A DNA stretch of 64,000 nt, taken from Aculops lycopersici (Eukaryota > Arthropoda > Arachnida > Trombidiformes > Eriophyidae). The position numbers and the translations under genes were made by a program. Every line of letters starts with the position of its first letter. Position 1 is the stretch's first letter. Under the pieces are notes generated by a model. That model searched no databases. It worked only from the letters and a program-made list of their open reading frames with translations, and was not told the DNA's origin. Below, one piece after another: positions 43,000 to 54,152 of the stretch. The stretch lies in NCBI GenBank assembly GCA_015350385.1, contig WNKI01000003.1, forward strand, positions 2,388,698-2,452,697. Reading direction: 5' to 3'.

Positions 43000-45885
43000 T
43001 TGCTGGAGTTGAATGGCGGCGAGGAAAGTTGTAAGGCTGAAGGTAACTTTGAACTCGCCGAGGCTTTCGAGGTTCAGGTAGCAAAGTGGAGTTAGCAAGC
43101 AGCGTATGAACCTGTTCTCTCGACTGGCCAGGTGAACTCAGGAGCAGCGACAGGGGCAACAGCAGCAGCAGCAGCACTGCGGCGAGCGCTCTCAAGCTCA
43201 TCCACTGAGCCGGTGGTTGGCCGGCGAGCGAGACGAGTTTTTGCAGCGCAAGCTTGTGGAGTGTCGCGGTCGTCGTTATTGTTGTAGTTGTTGTTGTCGT
43301 TGTTGTTGTTGCTGCTGCTGCAATGAGAGCCCACAAGTCCAGTCTAGAAACTCGCAGCTCTCCCTGTGGAGGCTAAGGGCGCGGCCGCCGGCGCACGCCA
43401 AGCGAGTAACGGTTTGCAATAATCCAACATACTGTATAAGAGCAGCGGCAGCGGAGGCGAGATTACGCAATGTGGCCGTCACTGGGTTAGTGGTGCCAAA
43501 CTCTCGCTACTTTCCAGTTTCGCCATTCGCTCGCTTCGCTGCTGCTGTCCCTTATGTTGCCGCATTCTACTTGCTGGCACAGAACCACCACCAATCTGGC
43601 CGCCACTTCCAGGTGCATCCCAAGCGTCGGCTCGCCTGGCGAAGCGGCAGAAAGTTGAGAAAGAGAGAGAGAGAGAGAGTTGCAATTTGCGCTCAACTGC
43701 TAGCTTCGGGGTTCATCTGCTAGCTTGTGGACGTTGAACTTCACTCTCGCAAGCTCGTTGGCCTCTCCGAGTTCGGCAGCCGGAAATACTATCTCTCTCT
43801 CAACTTGGTTCAGCTAGCGCTGCCACCGCGGCCGCCGCTGCCAATGGGCTGACACTGGCTCCAGTTTCGGCTCTGGAATTGAAATGGCATCGCTCCCCTG
43901 ATCGTCGCTTGGCACTTACAGTTGCTTGCCAGCGGGTCGTAATATCTCGCATAAATGAATCGAGTTGAAGGCCCATAATAGCAACAGCGACAGCGACAAC
44001 AAGAACGCCCGTCGGCTTGGCGGCCGCCGATTTCCTTGCTGCCACCAAACAGGCAGCCAGTCAGGCAGTCGGCAAACAAGAGGCAAATATAATGGCCGCC
44101 GAGAAGAGTGAAGGCCCGCGAAATTTATACAAAAACACCGACAACAAAAAGAGCGCGTGCCTCTCGCTCGGTGGTTGGTGGCTCTCGTGTCGTGGTCGGT
44201 GGTTGTTGCCGCTACTGCTGCTGCTGCACATTCGCTGCAATATATCTGCCTGCCAATCTGGAGACAGTAAGCAAACGACGACATCGACGACGAAAGTGGC
44301 AACCTTAGAGTTCAAAGTCAGCCAGTGAGCAAGAGAAACAGTGAGAGAGAGAGAGAGAGAGGGAGGCACTAGAGGCTGTAGAGCTAGCGAGAGTTCAATG
44401 AATGGGAACAGCGGCACAGTCAGCGAGGCGCGCGGGGGAAGGCAATCGGCCTAAAATAGTAACCTCGCATTGAGTTTGTATGGGAACTAGGGAGCGCATG
44501 CTTATAGCGCGTCTGCCTTCCCCCGCAGGCTAGAGTCAACTCGTTCCTTCGCTGCGCAGCGAGCGAGTTTTTTTCCGCTCCCCATGCGAGAGGCTTTGGG
44601 CAAAAAATGCTACGCTGCGCGACCAAATGTAGCGCTGTGCGCAGCGTTTCATCTTTGCGTCCATGTTGCGCCGTCGCGCACAAAGTTCACAGAGAGAGAG
44701 AGAGCGCGCAACACACACGACGCAAGAGCCGTTAAGCTATTTGAGGTTACGTAACTCTCGCTCGCCGTTGAGTCCATCGCTTTCTCTCTTTTCATTGTGT
44801 GCGTTTTAGCATGCGGCGCACTTGGTTTTTAGTTCAGGTGACTCGCTGTAGGGGGCGTCCAGGTTTTGCTTGAGCCCTAGTTCAATGCACAGCAGCAATG
44901 CTCATGCACACACTGTACCATTGCCACCGAGAGTTGGTGGCCATTGGCTTGTGTGTATGTGCGAGCGTAGCAGTGGAGTCGAGTCGAGTTGAGTTGAGTT
45001 GACTCACTACTAGGTCGAACTCTTCTCCCTTATCTAGGTCTTCGCTTTCGCTCCCCCACTCGAGTCCATTGAGCGCGAGTGCGAGTGTGTTGCTATTACG
45101 AGTCAGTCAGTCGGTGAGCAGCGAGCGGCCAGTTACTTTCCATCCTCCTCAACTCAGATCGTTGGCTTCATTTGTTTCCTCGACGTTTCAGCCTCGGCTT
45201 CGGAGAGACCCTCTAAAGCCGCCGCCGACAACAAGAGCAGCAGCAGCAGCATTCACGACAACAACCGTCTAGCGAGTTAGTGCCGAGAGTGAAGAGTGTA
45301 ACAGTCACAACAACAACAACAACAACAACGACGGCGACAGCGACAGAAACGGCAACCACCGGCGAGCTAGCTAAGCAAAGCTGAACTTGTTGGCCACTTT
45401 CGAGGCTCATTCGAAATTTAGCAAGCGAAGCGAGCGAGTGTAGCAACGATCGCACTCCCCGCGTTACTCAAACTCAAACTCGAACTCGAACTCAAACACT
45501 ACCACTTGACTCTCGCCTAGCGGTTTAAACTTTTGGGCGCCGGCGCATCAGAGTTGCCATTGATCTTGCATTTGCATCATCGTCTCCACTGTCATCATTA
45601 ACTCGATGAGCCTCAAGCATCGCACATCAATTCAGTGATCAATGATTCCACATCAACACTCGAACGCAAGACAAGAGAAACTACTGTTACAATAGCAGCA
45701 AGATTACAGATGATAAGCCAATAACATAGAGCCAAGAAGAACTCGCATTAGCGAACAGGAAGTCGAGCTAAGAGCAAGCTAGAAAGAAAGACACACTCGC
45801 GGTTAATCAAATAACAGCCTCTTCTAGCAACAAGAACAACATCACCAGAACTTAATCAACCAATAAAGAACAAGAGACAAATCAA
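43000..45885. promoter_or_regulatory. GC-rich upstream region / 5' UTR of HR4-like gene
   Basis: About 2.9 kb of GC-rich, CpG-containing DNA with microsatellite patches (TTG/CTG at 43270-43320; GA at 43662-43677, 44343-44361 and 44692-44703). A GAGTC/GAGTT repeat runs 44974-45003. A perfect GTTACGTAAC lies at 44746-44755. The last 400 bp before the HR4 ATG (AAC/GAA-rich, no upstream long ORF) look like a long 5' UTR. A TCAGTCAGTC initiator-like cluster at about 45102-45111 is a possible start site. Confidence 0.4.
44746..44755. promoter_or_regulatory. PAR/NFIL3-type bZIP palindrome GTTACGTAAC
   Basis: A perfect 10-bp palindrome matching the RTTAYGTAAY consensus bound by PAR-domain and NFIL3/Vrille-type bZIP factors. 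It sits 1.13 kb upstream of the HR4 start codon. Confidence 0.5.
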
Positions 45886-48426
45886 ATGGTTCTCGAAATG
45901 GTGGCTTCCGATAGCCAGCTGCCGCTTAAGAAGCGCAAGTCCTCGCTGGTCTCAACGGCCAACGCGGCACTGATAGCTAGTCAACTCCAACAGATAGTCC
46001 AAACCCAATTGCTGGCCCAATTGCAGGGTTCAAATGGTGGCAGCAATAACAATCATCATCATCATCATCATCATCACCTCAATGGTCTAGCTGGAGGTCA
46101 GATTAATTTGAGCAGCTTAAATAATCACCATAACAATGGCCTATCAAGCGGCGCTAGCAATCACCAGTTACCAGGTAACAACAACAATATCAACAACAAC
46201 CACAACACAACGACTATCGGTAACACCAGCCAGCTGGCCAGCGCACTCTCAAACCACCACCGCCAACTAAATAATAGTAATAATAATAATAATCATCATC
46301 ATCATCTTCACAACCAAACAATTCACGTGTCACTCAGCCAGCTGGCCAGTGCTAATCAATTTAATCAAAACCACAACCAACTGTCGCCAAACAGCCAACA
46401 CCACCACAACCACCATCTGAATGGCGGAAATCCCCTCACCGGCTCGAGCCACGCGCTTGGCAACCACCACCACCAAAACCAGGCGCTCCACTTGCACCTG
46501 ACCAACCATCAAGACGGCAACCATCCAAATGCGCATCTCAATCTCGTCAACTCGAGGCATCCGCTTCTATCGCACCCAGGACACAACAATCACAACCACC
46601 AACAACACCACCTCAATTTAAGCCATCATAATCATCATCATATCAATCACACAACTAGCAACTACCTGTTCAATAACAATAATCATCACACGTCAAGTCT
46701 ATTGGAGCAACAGCAGCAACTTCTCACTGACTCTCAGATTGCCTCTTGCATGTCGCAGTGTTTAGATTTGCGCACCTCAAGCTCCTCGGCTTCGTCCACA
46801 TCCTCGGTGGCCTCGTCAATTGCGGGTACAAATAGCAACAACAACCACCTGTCCTCTGCCTCCTCCACCTCATCAACCTCCTCAATTACATCGTCCTGCT
46901 CGCAAGCCTCGACAACAAACTCGTTGGCCGGCGCAACAACAATCACAACGACCACCACAACATCGCCGCTGCTGAGCAATGGCAACTCTGGCAATGGTAA
47001 CAACATATCCGCCTTGCACCAGCAACTCCAATTGGGCAAGCAACAGCAACAGGAGCTCCAGCAACAACAGAACACCAATACACTGCACCAATTGGCTTTG
47101 GCCGCAAGCAATCAGCAGCAATTGAATACTAATAACAATAACAATGGTAATAATACTGCAACAAATAGTCAGCAACAGCAGCAAACGATGAACCTAAACG
47201 ATGATTCTCAGCCACAGATTTGCATGATTTGCGAGGACAAGGCGACGGGTTTGCATTATGGAATCATCACCTGCGAGGGATGCAAGGGATTCTTCAAGCG
47301 AACGGTGCAAAATAAGCGAGTTTACTCGTGCATTGCGGATAAAAATTGTGTCATAACAAAGCAACAGCGTAACAGGTGCCAGTCGTGCAGATTTGACAAG
47401 TGCATTCGGCAGGGAATGGTTCTGGCCGCCGTGAGGGAGGATCGCATGCCCGGAGGTAGGAATTCAGGTGCAGTTTACAACATGTACAAGGTCAAGTACA
47501 AGAAGCACAAGAAGTCAAACCAGCAGCAGCAACAGCAGCAACAACAGCAAGCTCAGCAGTCCCAATCTCAAACTCAAGGTCAGGGAAACCAGCAACAGAA
47601 GCAGCAGCGAGCCTCGTCGAGTTCCTCAACCGGAAGTGGCTCGTCCTCAACCACAAACACCAGCACCACTGCCTCCTGTGGAACCATGCTGGCCGATCAG
47701 CTGGCCTCCAATGCTGTAGTCACCATGGACACATCTCCTCCCGCTTCAGCTCAGTCACCATATCACCATCTCACAAGCCACCTGTCGCAACAGCAACAGC
47801 ACCAACCTATGGACACATTTGCAATTCAGCTGACCTCGGGCTCGGGAGCCACAGCGACCTCAGCCACAGCCGCCACAACCACAATCACCGCAACCACAAC
47901 CACAACCAACTCCACCGCTGACCCCAATGGTGGCTCAGCTCAAACCGGAAACTCAAGTCAAGGTCAGAGTGAGAGCGGCCCCAACGGCAGCTCGCCCACC
48001 AGCTCACTTCCGCTTAGTTCCTCGGGCGCCCTGTCGTTGAGCAACTCGTCGCTCTCGTCGGCCCTGTCCACTGCCAGCAGTAGCTCGTCGTCGTCGAGCT
48101 CCTCGTCATCCACCTCCACTAGCTCCTCGTCCTCGCCAACTTCCGCTCAGGCAAACTCGCCCAGTTCCTCCAGTTCCTCGGGAACGAGCAGCACCAGCAA
48201 CAGTCCGGTTAGCTCGGCGCCGTGTTCTACCTCGACCACGCCCACCACCAACTCGGCGGGTCAAGGCCAACAGACAACAAGTGGCCAACAGCAGCAGCAG
48301 CAGCCAAGTCCCAACTCTCAACAATCTCAGGGACAACAGGAATCGGCGGGCGCCATACTCAAATCGGCACTGACCTCGCCGCTAATGGACTCGTCGAGCA
48401 AGATTATGGTCAGCATCTTTAATTGA
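45886..48426 (+). CDS. Hr4: HR4/GCNF-type nuclear receptor, DNA-binding part without LBD
   Basis: A single open frame of 846 aa. Residues 446-511 are a two-zinc-finger nuclear-receptor DBD with the P-box CEGCKGFFKRT and all eight Cys. The C-terminal extension REDRMPGGRNSGAVYN is the hallmark of the NR6/HR4 group, which binds extended TCAAGGTCA-like half sites. HR4 acts in ecdysone-timed development in insects. The N-terminal 440 residues are Asn/His/Gln-rich. The 330 residues after the DBD are Ser/Thr/Gln-rich and end in a stop. There is no helix-3/5 ligand-binding signature in this ORF, nor in any frame down to 54 kb. AATAAA at 48981 could end the transcript. Either the LBD exons lie elsewhere or this is an LBD-less receptor. 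Confidence 0.9.
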   Translation: MVLEMVASDSQLPLKKRKSSLVSTANAALIASQLQQIVQTQLLAQLQGSNGGSNNNHHHHHHHHLNGLAGGQINLSSLNNHHNNGLSSGASNHQLPGNNNNINNNHNTTTIGNTSQLASALSNHHRQLNNSNNNNNHHHHLHNQTIHVSLSQLASANQFNQNHNQLSPNSQHHHNHHLNGGNPLTGSSHALGNHHHQNQALHLHLTNHQDGNHPNAHLNLVNSRHPLLSHPGHNNHNHQQHHLNLSHHNHHHINHTTSNYLFNNNNHHTSSLLEQQQQLLTDSQIASCMSQCLDLRTSSSSASSTSSVASSIAGTNSNNNHLSSASSTSSTSSITSSCSQASTTNSLAGATTITTTTTTSPLLSNGNSGNGNNISALHQQLQLGKQQQQELQQQQNTNTLHQLALAASNQQQLNTNNNNNGNNTATNSQQQQQTMNLNDDSQPQICMICEDKATGLHYGIITCEGCKGFFKRTVQNKRVYSCIADKNCVITKQQRNRCQSCRFDKCIRQGMVLAAVREDRMPGGRNSGAVYNMYKVKYKKHKKSNQQQQQQQQQQAQQSQSQTQGQGNQQQKQQRASSSSSTGSGSSSTTNTSTTASCGTMLADQLASNAVVTMDTSPPASAQSPYHHLTSHLSQQQQHQPMDTFAIQLTSGSGATATSATAATTTITATTTTTNSTADPNGGSAQTGNSSQGQSESGPNGSSPTSSLPLSSSGALSLSNSSLSSALSTASSSSSSSSSSSSTSTSSSSSPTSAQANSPSSSSSSGTSSTSNSPVSSAPCSTSTTPTTNSAGQGQQTTSGQQQQQQPSPNSQQSQGQQESAGAILKSALTSPLMDSSSKIMVSIFN

Positions 48427-49000
48427 TGATTAATTGATTGAACTCGTGGCAAATAACAGAAGAGAGAGGGAGAGAGGAACCAAATCACTGATTAGCTTTC
48501 AATGGGCGGGACGCAGAGTTAAAAGCGCAATAGCAATAGAGATACAAAAACAGAAATCAACACCACCACCACTACCACTAAACTGTAGTAGCGTGAGAGG
48601 GAGGAAGCGAAACTTTATATTCAAAATACTTGATAATTAAGATGATATCTTACATCTACCACAACAAACATAGATTATATATCTAAACCAAATCATTGAA
48701 ATATCTAGATTACTAGCAGCTACACATAAAAACAATTCAAACCAAATTAGTCAAACGAAGAGAGAGAGGCTGGAATAATAACAGTAAATATATTGATTTT
48801 TGTACAAAACAAAAAAGAGGGAAGAAAATTCACCTAAACTTAAAAGCTAAAATAGAGACTCAAAGTATACAAATATATATGAAAAGACATATAAATGATA
48901 TTAGATCTAAATAACTATAAAATGATCCAATCCAAATTTCGGGAGATAATCGAAGAATTATAAGTAGAAAAGAGACCCACAATAAAGAGGATAGTACTTT
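48427..49000 (+). other. Probable 3' UTR of HR4-like gene
   Basis: AT-rich, ORF-free sequence directly after the stop, ending in AATAAA at 48981-48986, then AT-rich downstream DNA. This contrasts with the GC-rich DNA from 49.1 kb. Confidence 0.5.
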
Positions 49001-49272
49001 TTTACCACTAAGCGCTAAGTTTGTGTCCATCGTAGAATTCATCTCTCTCTATGTTTATGCCAAGGTCTCAAAGTCGGAGGCAAATTTCTCGTGATTGTAA
49101 TCTAAAATTGAGCTAAAGAAAAAGGAATCAGGAAGGAGGAAAGGAAACTTGACCTCCACTTCCATTGGCGAGCAAGGCGAACCTTGAGGCCATCGCTCGC
49201 TGGCCGGCCGCTCGCGTTTTCTGCCCACCGCCGCCGAGGCCACCGCGTAACGCACATTTGCGGCGGCCGCCT

Positions 49273-49282
49273 GTTACGTAAC
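49273..49282. promoter_or_regulatory. bZIP palindrome GTTACGTAAC (site 2)
   Basis: A perfect 10-bp palindrome, first of three within 339 bp. Confidence 0.5.
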
Positions 49283-49499
49283 AAGCGGCCGCCTCTGGCT
49301 GCTGGGGCCAGCGCGACTCAAAGGTCGATATCCTCTGACTGGAGGGGCGACTCGCGCGCGTAGTTGAGTCGCGAAGTGAGTTTGCCGCGGACTCAACTTC
49401 CCGTTGGTGGTGGGTGTTGGTGTTGGTGGCCCCAGTGAGCCGGCCAAGCAGGCAACTGAAGCCAACGAACTGTGAGTGGGCCTGCCTTAGTTGTTGGCT

Positions 49500-49509
49500 G
49501 TTACGTAAC
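49500..49509. promoter_or_regulatory. bZIP palindrome GTTACGTAAC (site 3)
   Basis: A perfect match, 227 bp after site 2. Like sites 2 and 4 it is preceded by CT (CTGTTACGTAAC). Confidence 0.5.
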
Positions 49510-49601
49510 GCGCGCTCTGCCTTGCCCCTCGCGGGGGTCGCAGTGACCCGCCGCCGCGACCCCTCCGTTTCCTCTAACGAGGCATTGGCCGTGGCGCGGC
49601 T

Positions 49602-49611
49602 GTTACGTAAC
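49602..49611. promoter_or_regulatory. bZIP palindrome GTTACGTAAC (site 4)
   Basis: A perfect match, 102 bp after site 3. The shared preceding CT may reflect duplication of a small module or constraint on flanks. Confidence 0.5.
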
Positions 49612-49670
49612 ACTCGCCGCCTGCACTCTCTATGGCGCCTCTATGTGCACCACCGTCGCTCTCACACACA

Positions 49671-49673
<3 letters not shown>

Positions 49674-49730
<57 letters not shown>
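49674..49730. repeat. (CA)n microsatellite
   Basis: About 57 bp of CA dinucleotide repeat, continuing imperfectly to about 49747. Confidence 0.95.
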
Positions 49731-49735
<5 letters not shown>

Positions 49736-52700
49736 ACGCACGCACACAAATGCCATAGCAAAGCTGCTGTTGCTGTTGGCGATGAACTCGACGAAGTTCA
49801 ACCAACTTTCAGTCATCGGTTCGAGTGCTCCAAATGCGCGCAGGATTTGCGCGCCCCGCAGACCATCTGCAAAGTCACCCAATTATCAGGCCGCCGCTAG
49901 TAACTCACTTACTTTGCTACCTATCTCGCCAGCCGCCTTACGTTTGCGCTCAGGGGGCGCCCCAAAATTTTACAAGTCTTTCTCGTTTATCTCCTCGAAC
50001 TAAAATCCCATTAATCCTCACGTGAGAGGGGAAATTGTTTATCCATTTCCATAGAAAAGAGGCACCTCCGTAGAGAAGTCACTAATGCTGATCCACTCGC
50101 TCGGGTTCAAGGGTTCCCCTTCGAGTGCGTGGTGTGGTGTTGCGAGCGCCAGGTGGCGCTTCCGGCGAATCTGGACCACACCACCTGGGTGACGAGCGAC
50201 GAAACTCTGGTTTTTGTTATTTTTGCCGCCTCTCCATCCTAAAATTGGCGCCACTGGGTCAGGTGACTGGTCTGCCCAGAGAAAGCTTGTGTTTTCCTAA
50301 AGCAATCTTTTGACAAGCTAGCTGGACAGTTGACGGAGGACCCTGGCGGCCGGCGGGCCGAAATTTCAAGTGCGCGTAACTCAAGGTCAGGAGCAAAGAG
50401 AGACGAAAGCAAAGAGAGGGAGAGCTTTTCGTTAAAGTGGAAAGCGACAACACGAAAGAAAGTAGTTGCTCGCAGGTAGATGCGCGCACTGGCTACCTGT
50501 GGCTGGTTGTAGTTAAAAGGGTGACTCTTTTTAGTTAAACCTTTTTTATCCCGACTCCTAGAACAACAACAACAACAACGACAACAAGTGGCTGGTGGGT
50601 AACGCGTTGAGTGAGCCACACGCACTAAAGGGAACAACAGTCTAGTGTGTAACCGAGTTGGCCATTTGAGTTGCTGGGCGCGCGGCTTGGTTTTAAGTGA
50701 GATTGCGAGCGATCGCGACCACTTGTTGCCTGCCGTCCATTGCCTCTCTATGTTGGCTGCTATTGTGCAACAGCAACTGCAAACGCGAGCGCAACAAACG
50801 ACTGGAGCTAGAGGAAAGCAACCAGCGTGACCATGAACTTGGCCGGCCAAAGCGAGCAGTGGAAGCCGCGAGCTGCGGTTGGCAAGCTAGTTAGCTTGCA
50901 GTTCGCTCGGCCAGCCGACCGGCCAACTTGACGGCCAACGCTAATGCGCTGCCGACAACAAAAGCAAGCCGGACGGCCGATAAACTTTTCCCCCCTTCTG
51001 GCCAAAGCTCAGCGTAGTGGTCGGGGCTAGCGTTGGAGCCCTTGAAAAGTATCCTCTCGTTATGATTTCTTTTTCATCATTGGAATCTCGTTTCATTTCA
51101 TTTCATTTCATATAAACCACTCGCTCGCTAAACTCACGCGCGACAACCAGACATCAAAGGCGAAAACTTGTGAAAACAAAAACGAGCTAAAGAAGTGAAA
51201 AGGCTCGAATTACTCTCGAGTTTATCGGAGAGTCAATTGGTTGTGCGATGTTAATGAACTCGCCAGCGTTGGGCGGCCACTCTCTCGGTTGCTGCTCCTT
51301 CTTTCTCTTGTTTGGCCAGCAATTCAATTTTGTCACGTTGCTCGCCTTCTACTCTCCTTTTCTCTTCTCTTGTGTCTAAATTCTTTGTTGGTGGCAACAA
51401 CGACAGCGATGTTCGTTTGCGTGAGACTGAAGCAACAGTAACGATAACTCGATTAACGAACTCAATGAGCTAGAAAAGAGATCGGATTACATGGCGAGTT
51501 CATCAAGTGGAGTCATTGAAATGACCGCTAGGGGTCGCCGCCGTCATCACAATCTCCCATCAGCAGCTGACAGTCGGCTGGCCGGTTAGTTTTGGCGAGC
51601 CGCCTCCAATCCAGAGCGCCACCTGTTAGCTTCTAGTGGAGATGGTGAAGAGGTTAGAAACAATGGAAAACTCTCGGCCGATTTTCGACCTCCAGGTGAG
51701 GGGACCGGGTGATCATCCGCATGGCAACAACTTTGATTGTGATTGATTGAGCGACCCCACCAACGTTATTTGTGTAATACTGGCGTAGTTAAAGTCAATG
51801 TGACACGAAGAGCCACAAGTGAACCGAAACTATATCCTTGATAACGCATCAAACACTTCCGGTTGCCGCTCCAGGTGCACTACTCTCAGGGTGCGTGAGC
51901 TTTTATTCTTGCTAATTAGCGGACTCTCTCCCTCTCTCGCCTGTTAGCTCGACTTCCGTGTTTGCAAACTAGAGACACAGCAAAACGAGCTTTTGGTGAG
52001 GTTTATTTACCATTCGATGGCGACTCGTCGTGGTGGCAGCACTCAATGTTTGTTTGTTTGCTTATTCGCGCGATGGCAGCGCGGAAGGAGCGGTCCAAGC
52101 AACAAGTGGTTGCTGCTGTTGTTGATGTTGCTGTTGCGCAATCGATCGCAGACACTTTTGCACAAAGGCAAATTTCTTCCCCTAGATTTGATCTAACCTA
52201 GCGAAGAGTCAAAATGAACCCAACAATTGGCGAGCCGAGCAACCAAATGAGCAGCTAGAATCAAGATGATGAGGCGAACTTTGAACTTTCGTCATTCAAA
52301 TTGGTAGATTTTTTCCCTCTCATCTGGGATCACAATAAACCACTAGCTCATAGCGGTTAATTCTGCTAAATAGATCAAGTAATTCCGGTTAATCATCACG
52401 CTGGTTGCTCACTTGATGAGAGATCGCCTTCGCCAACATAACCACTGCTAATGGGCGAGTTCATTAATCGACGGACGAAAAGTTTAATAAACTTGTTGCT
52501 CTTGCTAGATAACAAATATAATGGCGATAATAATAGAGTCGGCAGAGCGGCAATCGTGAGGCGGCAACGGTGGAGACTTTGCTGACGTCGCTAGTCGCGC
52601 GTTGTAAATTGAGGTAGTTAGCCTAATTTTTAGAGATATTAGGCACAGAGTTAAAGCAAAGAAATCCGACTAACAAGCAGCTCAATCTCTTGGGGGCCCC

Positions 52701-54152
52701 GGGAAACTCTAATTTTCTCGCTCTTTTTGGGCGCCAACTTAACAGTCGGCTAGTGATCAATCACCCAGACGCGAGTTTCAAGCGTTTTGTTTTTAGATAT
52801 GACAACAATAGTAATGCAACAAAAACTCGACTCGCGTTTTCAGGTGCAACTCATGAGACTGATTATCTGCTGTGGATAGCTAGCTAGCGACAGCTAGAGA
52901 AGACAAAAAATTACCTCAGGCTCATTGTTTTCATCGCTCAGTGGCTATTGCTATGCTATGCCCAAAAGCGCAACGAGGAAAACATGAGCAGCAAAACAAA
53001 AACGAAATGACGAGTGAGTAGAATCGAGAGTAGAACTAACGGTCTTGCCTCTTGGACCACGATCGTCACAACAACAACAACAACAACGTTGACGACGACG
53101 ACAAGCCGAAGCGATGAAAGTTCATCAACCTCAAACTTGATTCCCCATTTGCTTCGGCGGATTCTGCAGCGACGAGGCAGTCAAATGGCAAGCGGGGATT
53201 CGGTTGTTAAACTGAGCTAAACTTAACGGATTCCCAACAGCAAGCCATCTGCTAGCTTTTCAACTGCCGCCGCAGTTTCTGCTTTGCACACAGGCAAATT
53301 GTGTGAGGCAAAGCTGGCAAGCTAGCTGGAGGGTGAATTATGCGCAACGCGCAGAGAGCGAGTTACACAACAGCGGCGCCAGGCGCAACAATTGTGTTAG
53401 CGTTGCGCTTTTCCGCAATATACTTGTGTGTGTGAGAGAGGATATTTGTCGCTGCGCCCTCGTGCTGGAGCCTGTGGCTTTTGGCTGGCTCCTCATCTGG
53501 CACCCTCGCCGATCCTGCTGCTCTTTTGGTCTCGATAGCCAAGTGAGCAGTGGCCGGCAGCAGTTCATCAGCGGCGCGCTGCGTTGAGTCAGCATGGCCA
53601 CCGGCGCTTACAGTTAAACGAGCGGCAGTAAGTTCATTGCAATTTGCAATACACACTCAAGCGCCACTATCTAGTTCATCGAACACATACACCACAAACA
53701 GCAGCAAGCTAGCTTACCAACTGCTAGCTTATTACTTCTACTATCTATCACACCAGCAACAAACAACAAACTTTGCGTAACTTTTACTGCAGCATTGGAG
53801 GCTGCTATGCTAAGCGCGCATCCAACCATTAGGAGTCGATGCTGTTCAGTGGAGGTTCAAGGCGCTAGAGACAGGAGGGGATCTAGCGTAAGCAACGGGA
53901 ATAGCGGCGAGTTTAGCTTTTGGGGCGGGGACTTTTGGGCAAGTTTTTCTGTAAAATTTTTCTCCAAACTTTTGTGTGTGCGTGTGTGTGTTGATAATTT
54001 TAACTTTAATTAAATTTGCATGAAAGAGGAGAGAGGAGAAGAGAAGGAGAAGGATGAATTTGCATTGATTTCCAAGCCACGAAGTCAACTTGTCAGCAGA
54101 GTTGAGTTGAGCGATAATTATTTTTATATCTACAAGTTGAATTGAAAGCAAC

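Larger units (their letters stand above)
49001..54152. promoter_or_regulatory. Long GC-rich intergenic regulatory region
   Basis: About 5.1 kb without a supported gene between the HR4-like and menorin-like genes. It contains three perfect GTTACGTAAC sites (49273, 49500, 49602) and a (CA)n run at 49674-49730. Many CACCTG E-boxes are present, along with tracts of ATTTC repeats near 51090-51112. Frames here are short and lack conserved residues. Confidence 0.45.

Noticed and set aside
46330..47184. Minus-strand Val/Leu-rich ORFs opposite HR4
   Set aside because: They are reverse complements of CAA/CAC-rich codons (poly-Asn/His/Gln) and not real genes.
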